Source: Flavobacteriaceae bacterium | GTDB lineage: Bacteria > Bacteroidota > Bacteroidia > Flavobacteriales > Flavobacteriaceae | Assembly (NCBI GenBank): GCA_947472705.1 | Contig: CANJDA010000085.1 | Coordinates: forward strand, 1-8,852 | Reading direction: 5' to 3' | DNA: 8,852 bases | Part shown: positions 5,566 to 8,852 of the stretch, one piece after another | Position numbering within the stretch: position 1 is the first letter of the stretch | Layout of the letters: every line of letters starts with the position of its first letter | Position numbers and translations under genes: made by a program | Notes under the pieces: model-generated | Databases searched by the model: none | The model's input: the letters and a program-made list of their open reading frames with translations, nothing else | What the model was told of the DNA's origin: nothing

Positions 5566-8500
5566 ATGAAAACAAAACTACTTTTCAGCATTATTGCTGT
5601 TTTTTTTCTTTCTATTTATAGCAGTTTTTCTCAAAATATAATATGCGGTGACACCTTTACCGACCCAGCTGGACCTAACGCTAATTATGCTAATAGCTCT
5701 GATTATACTGTGACTATATATCCAACCAACGTGGGTGATGTAGTAACAGTAACTTTCACTGCTTTTGATTTAGAAGCCACTTGGGATGGTATATATGTAT
5801 ATGATGGAAATTCTATCAGTGCTCCACAAATAGCAAGCTCAAACCCTGTAGGAAATACTGCTGGGCCATTATCCACTCCTGGAGCCTTTTGGGGAACCAC
5901 TATTCCAGGGCCTTTTACATCAACTAGTGCTGATGGGAGTTTGACTTTCCGATTCAGAAGTGACCCCTCAGTAAGCAGAGCTGGATGGATTTCCAATGTA
6001 ACCTGTGCACCCCCACCAACTTGCTTAAAACCAACTGCCATGTATATAGCCAATATAACAGCGGCAGCTGCAACTTTAGGATGGACAGAAAACAATAGTG
6101 CCACATCATGGGAAGTAGTTGTCTTACCTTGTGGTTCACCCGTGCCAACAATCAACACTGTCGGAACTTTAACCTCAACGAATCCTTATCCAATAACAGG
6201 GCTGACATCACTTACATGCTATAATGTTTATGTACGTTCAAATTGTTCTGCTTCCGATAATAGTCAATGGGCTGGTCCAATATCGTTTACAACTTCCATT
6301 GCTCCTCCAATTTGTGGTGGTAATTTTACAGATCCAGGAGGGCCAAATGCTAATTACCCTGATAATTCGGATAGTATAACTACCATTTGCCCTGATAGTG
6401 CAGGAAATGTCGTAACGGTTACTTTTAGTTCCTATATTACACAAACATCATCAGACGCATTATATGTTTTTGATGGAAATTCTATAAATGCTCCTCAAAT
6501 AGCTAGTGGCAATTTGGCTGGAACTGTCCCTGGAGGCTTAGCTGGAGGATATTGGGGTACCACTATTCCTGGCCCGTTTACTTCTTCTAGTATTGACGGG
6601 TGTTTGACTTTTCGGTTTAGAAGTAGTACCGCAACCAATTATGCAGGATGGATTGCTAATGTAGCCTGTGCTCCACCTCTCTCTTGCCCGAGGCCAACTT
6701 CTTTAATTGCTACAAATATTACCACAACAAGTGCTACTTTAGGTTGGACAAATAACAGTTCTGCAACTTCTTGGCAAGTTTTGGCACTTCCTTCTGGTTC
6801 GCCAGCGCCAACATTATCCACAACGGGATGGACACCAACAACTACTAATCCATTTGTACTTACCGGCTTAGTGCAAGGAACTTGCTATACTTTTTACGTA
6901 AGAGCCGATTGTGGTTCCAATGACATTAGTGAATGGTCAACTGGATATAATTTTTGTACTCTAATAGAACCTCCTGTTTGCGGAGGGCAATTTATTGACA
7001 ATGGCGGTATAAATGCTAATTATGCAAATAGTTCAGACAACACTTATACTATATGTCCAACAACACCAGGTGAAATCGTAACGGTTGTTTTCAACTCATT
7101 TGATACAGAAGCTACTTGGGATGGTATATATGTATATGATGGGAATTCCATTTCCGCTCCACAAATTGCCAGCACCAATCCCGTAGGAAACGCTGCTGGC
7201 CCTTTAACAATTCCTGGAGCTTTTTGGGGAACTACTATCCCTGGTCCTTTCACTTCATCAAGTCCAGATGGCTGTTTGACAATCCGATTTAGAAGTGATC
7301 CTTCTGTAAATAGAGCTGGATGGGTAGCCGATGTATCTTGCGCTCCAAGTCCAGATAAGCTTTTGTTAGTGGCTTTTATTGATCAAAACAATAACGGTGT
7401 GCGTGATACTGGAGAAATTTTATTTCCAAATGGAAATTTCATCTATCAACAAAATAATGATGGAATCTCTGTAACAGGTTATTCGCCTAGTGGACAATAT
7501 TCATTATTTGACAGCAATCCAGCTAATACCTATGATTTTAGTTATGAAATGCCAGCTGATTTTACTTCCTATTTCAGTGCAGGTACAACTGCCTATAATG
7601 ATATAAACGTTCCTGTAGGTAGTGGAACCCAAATATTTTATTTCCCAATTACTATAATCCAAAGCTATAGTGATGTTAGTGTTACTGTAGTTCCTATATC
7701 TTCTCCAAGACCAAATTTAGGTTATGTTAATAGGATTGTATATAGAAATTTAGGTATTGATACGGCTAGCGGCACCTTAACTTTTGCAAAACCAGGCCCA
7801 GTAACGATTACTACGGTTAGCCAAACGGGGGTAGTTAATAATGTTTCTGGTTTTACTTATAATTTTACCAATCTTTTACCAAATGAAACAAGAACTATTG
7901 AAGTTACTATGACAGTTCCGGGTATCCCAACAGTGAATGTAGGCAACATACTTACTGATACTGCCAGCGTTTCGGTTATGGCTAATGATTTAAACTCAGT
8001 AAACAACACTAGCTCTAATTCTCAAATTGTTGTCAATTCTTATGATCCGAATAACAAAATGGAATCTCATGGAGACAAAATCCCTTTCAATTTATTTGCT
8101 CCCGATGATTACTTCCATTATACTATACATTTCCAAAATAATGGCACAGCAAGTGCCATAGATGTTACGGTAGAAGATTTTCTTAATACAACTATGATAG
8201 ATGAAGAAACAGTACTTATGGAAAGTGCTAGTCATAACTATGTTATGAATAGAGTTGGTAATCATTTAGTTTGGATTTTTAAAAATATCTTTTTACCAAC
8301 ATCAAGTGTTAACGCTACTGGAAGTATGGGCTATGTTGAATTTAAAGTAAAACTAAAACCTGGTTTCCAACCTGGAACTATTGTGCCAAACAATGCTTCT
8401 ATATATTTTGATGCCAATCCAGCTGTGGTAACTAATACCTTTAATGTGAAGTTTACAACTCCGTTAAACACAGAAAATTTTGACGCACAAAGTTTAGTGT

Positions 8501-8730
8501 TGTATCCAAATCCGGCGAATTCAATAGTGCAATTAAATTTAACAATCAGTATAGAAAAAATAACCAAAGTGGTTCTGTATGATATGATTGGAAAAACAGT
8601 TAAAACCATAACTACCGATCCAACTGACAACTTAATTTTGGATGTTTCTTCTTATGCAAAAGGAGTTTACATGATGGAAATCACTTCCGATAACAATTCG
8701 AAATTAACCAAGAAATTAATTATTGAATAA
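5566..8730 (+). CDS. Secreted T9SS cargo B: CUB-FN3-CUB-FN3-CUB-DUF7619-type A sorting domain
   Basis: This 1054-residue paralogue of A is a predicted T9SS-exported surface or released protein. The start at 5566 is chosen because MKTKLLFS matches A and the ATG at 5545 lies at or before the expected transcription start; using 5545 would add MSINQTN and give 1061 residues. The order is: signal peptide 1 to about 22; CUB1 27-147; FN3 about 153-247; CUB2 250-368; FN3 about 374-466; CUB3 472-592. Then comes an SdrD-B-like segment with the loop DQNNNGVRDTGE (606-617), a beta-rich region, a DUF7619-like domain from about 826 to 963, and a sorting domain from about 977 (YPNP 980-983) to KKLIIE. CUB1 lacks two cysteines (Y52, S125), and CUB2 lacks two acidic ligand positions (Q293, S354). 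No enzyme domain is recognised. Binding of glycans or proteins is inferred from the CUB and FN3 domains only. Confidence 0.9.
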   Translation: MKTKLLFSIIAVFFLSIYSSFSQNIICGDTFTDPAGPNANYANSSDYTVTIYPTNVGDVVTVTFTAFDLEATWDGIYVYDGNSISAPQIASSNPVGNTAGPLSTPGAFWGTTIPGPFTSTSADGSLTFRFRSDPSVSRAGWISNVTCAPPPTCLKPTAMYIANITAAAATLGWTENNSATSWEVVVLPCGSPVPTINTVGTLTSTNPYPITGLTSLTCYNVYVRSNCSASDNSQWAGPISFTTSIAPPICGGNFTDPGGPNANYPDNSDSITTICPDSAGNVVTVTFSSYITQTSSDALYVFDGNSINAPQIASGNLAGTVPGGLAGGYWGTTIPGPFTSSSIDGCLTFRFRSSTATNYAGWIANVACAPPLSCPRPTSLIATNITTTSATLGWTNNSSATSWQVLALPSGSPAPTLSTTGWTPTTTNPFVLTGLVQGTCYTFYVRADCGSNDISEWSTGYNFCTLIEPPVCGGQFIDNGGINANYANSSDNTYTICPTTPGEIVTVVFNSFDTEATWDGIYVYDGNSISAPQIASTNPVGNAAGPLTIPGAFWGTTIPGPFTSSSPDGCLTIRFRSDPSVNRAGWVADVSCAPSPDKLLLVAFIDQNNNGVRDTGEILFPNGNFIYQQNNDGISVTGYSPSGQYSLFDSNPANTYDFSYEMPADFTSYFSAGTTAYNDINVPVGSGTQIFYFPITIIQSYSDVSVTVVPISSPRPNLGYVNRIVYRNLGIDTASGTLTFAKPGPVTITTVSQTGVVNNVSGFTYNFTNLLPNETRTIEVTMTVPGIPTVNVGNILTDTASVSVMANDLNSVNNTSSNSQIVVNSYDPNNKMESHGDKIPFNLFAPDDYFHYTIHFQNNGTASAIDVTVEDFLNTTMIDEETVLMESASHNYVMNRVGNHLVWIFKNIFLPTSSVNATGSMGYVEFKVKLKPGFQPGTIVPNNASIYFDANPAVVTNTFNVKFTTPLNTENFDAQSLVLYPNPANSIVQLNLTISIEKITKVVLYDMIGKTVKTITTDPTDNLILDVSSYAKGVYMMEITSDNNSKLTKKLIIE
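5644..6312 (+). repeat. CUB-FN3 coding repeat, unit 1 of B
   Basis: This 669-base unit encodes residues 27-249, a CUB domain followed by an FN3 domain. It is homologous to 6313-6978 and, in its CUB part, to 6979-7341. A perfect 29-base match, 5779-5807 with 7114-7142, links it to the third CUB rather than to the second. Its CUB belongs to the longer class (121 residues from first to last cysteine position). Confidence 0.85.
6313..6978 (+). repeat. CUB-FN3 coding repeat, unit 2 of B
   Basis: This 666-base unit encodes residues 250-471. Its CUB belongs to the shorter class (119 residues) and resembles the CUB of paralogue A more than its neighbours. It shares DALYVFDGNSINA and the GLAGG-WGTTIPGPF stretch with A, and its FN3 begins CPRP as A's first FN3 does. 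Confidence 0.85.
6979..7341 (+). repeat. CUB coding repeat, unit 3 of B (no FN3)
   Basis: This encodes residues 472-592, a third CUB of the longer class. It is closest to unit 1 (shared DGIYVYDGNSISAPQIAS and GAFWGTTIPGPFTS) and runs straight into the SdrD-B-like segment with no FN3 after it. All four cysteines (472, 497, 570, 592) and the predicted ligands E515, D519 and D578 are present. Confidence 0.85.
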
Positions 8731-8744
8731 AAAATAATTTCAAT

Positions 8745-8777
8745 AAAAAAAGTCCCGATAAAATCGGGACTTTTTTT
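8745..8777. terminator. Bidirectional intrinsic terminator between B and a convergent gene
   Basis: The arms AGTCCCGAT (8751-8759) and ATCGGGACT (8763-8771) pair perfectly around an AAA loop. A6 on the left and T6 on the right extend the stem and give a U-tract when read from either strand. It lies 14 bases after the stop of B and 15 bases before the stop of the reverse-strand gene, so it can end both transcripts. Confidence 0.92.
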
Positions 8778-8792
8778 ATACTTCAAATTGAA

Positions 8793-8852
8793 TTAGTTTT
8801 TAACTAAAACATCTGTTGACCATTTTTTTACTTCCGCACTACGGCTGTCAGA
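8793..8852 (-). CDS. C-terminal end of an unidentified reverse-strand gene
   Basis: Read on the reverse strand, the right edge is open for 19 sense codons and stops with TAA (complement of 8793-8795). The encoded end is SDSRSAEVKKWSTDVLVKN. The other two reverse frames hit stops within this stretch. A gene converging on B is also supported by the symmetrical terminator just beyond the stop. The fragment is too short for me to assign a family. Confidence 0.5.
   Translation of the reverse strand, partial: SDSRSAEVKKWSTDVLVKN

Noticed and set aside
5703..6158. 151-codon open frame on the reverse strand inside gene B, with similar shorter frames at 6639-6821 and 7044-7253
   Set aside because: They lie opposite the CUB repeats and resemble each other only because the sense strand is repeated. 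They show no domain and no signal of their own.
5644..7341. Long internal repeats considered as a CRISPR-like or phase-variable tandem array
   Set aside because: The units are about 670 bases, diverged and in frame; they encode folded CUB and FN3 domains. There are no short repeats or spacers and no homopolymeric slip tract in the coding start.
8331..8630. 99-codon reverse-strand open frame under the C-terminal part of B
   Set aside because: It is fully antisense to the well-conserved DUF7619 and sorting domains, with no recognisable product.

Overview
The window is AT-rich DNA that reads like a member of the Bacteroidota, most likely a flavobacterium. Three things point there: two large secreted proteins ending in type IX secretion (T9SS, type A) sorting domains, a Bacteroidota-type promoter (TTG, 19 bases, TAnnTTTG), and start codons with no evident Shine-Dalgarno sequence. 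Species cannot be fixed from the sequence alone.

Left part (1-2244), forward strand: three tightly packed cytoplasmic/metabolic genes. They are the 3' end of a GH13 alpha-amylase-type glycosidase, a glycerophosphodiester phosphodiesterase one base later, and a HI0933/YhiN-family flavoprotein overlapping it by four bases (ATGA). They are probably one transcript. I see no shared pathway beyond co-transcription.

Middle and right (2259-8777): two consecutive genes for secreted, multidomain, paralogous T9SS cargo proteins of 1051 and 1054 residues, here called A and B. Each has its own leader and is followed by a strong intrinsic terminator. They share a 38-base upstream leader (two mismatches), the signal peptide, a first CUB-like domain and the whole C-terminal part: a DxNxNG loop domain, a beta-rich region, a DUF7619-like domain and the sorting domain. 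Between these, A carries two fibronectin III domains and a choice-of-anchor L domain, while B carries a CUB-FN3-CUB-FN3-CUB array. They look like cell-surface or released adhesin/carbohydrate-binding type proteins; no catalytic domain was recognised.

Right edge (8793-8852): the last 20 codons of a probable reverse-strand gene, convergent with B and separated from it by a symmetrical terminator able to serve both strands.

The most interesting signals are in the A/B pair: a leader conserved better than the adjacent coding sequence, a mosaic relationship among the four CUB domains, loss of two cysteines in one CUB and of two predicted calcium ligands in another, and a second promoter copy that kept its -7 box but has no -33 box. 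I found no CRISPR array, tRNA, rRNA, transposon or phage gene, and no convincing evidence of an undescribed multi-gene system.
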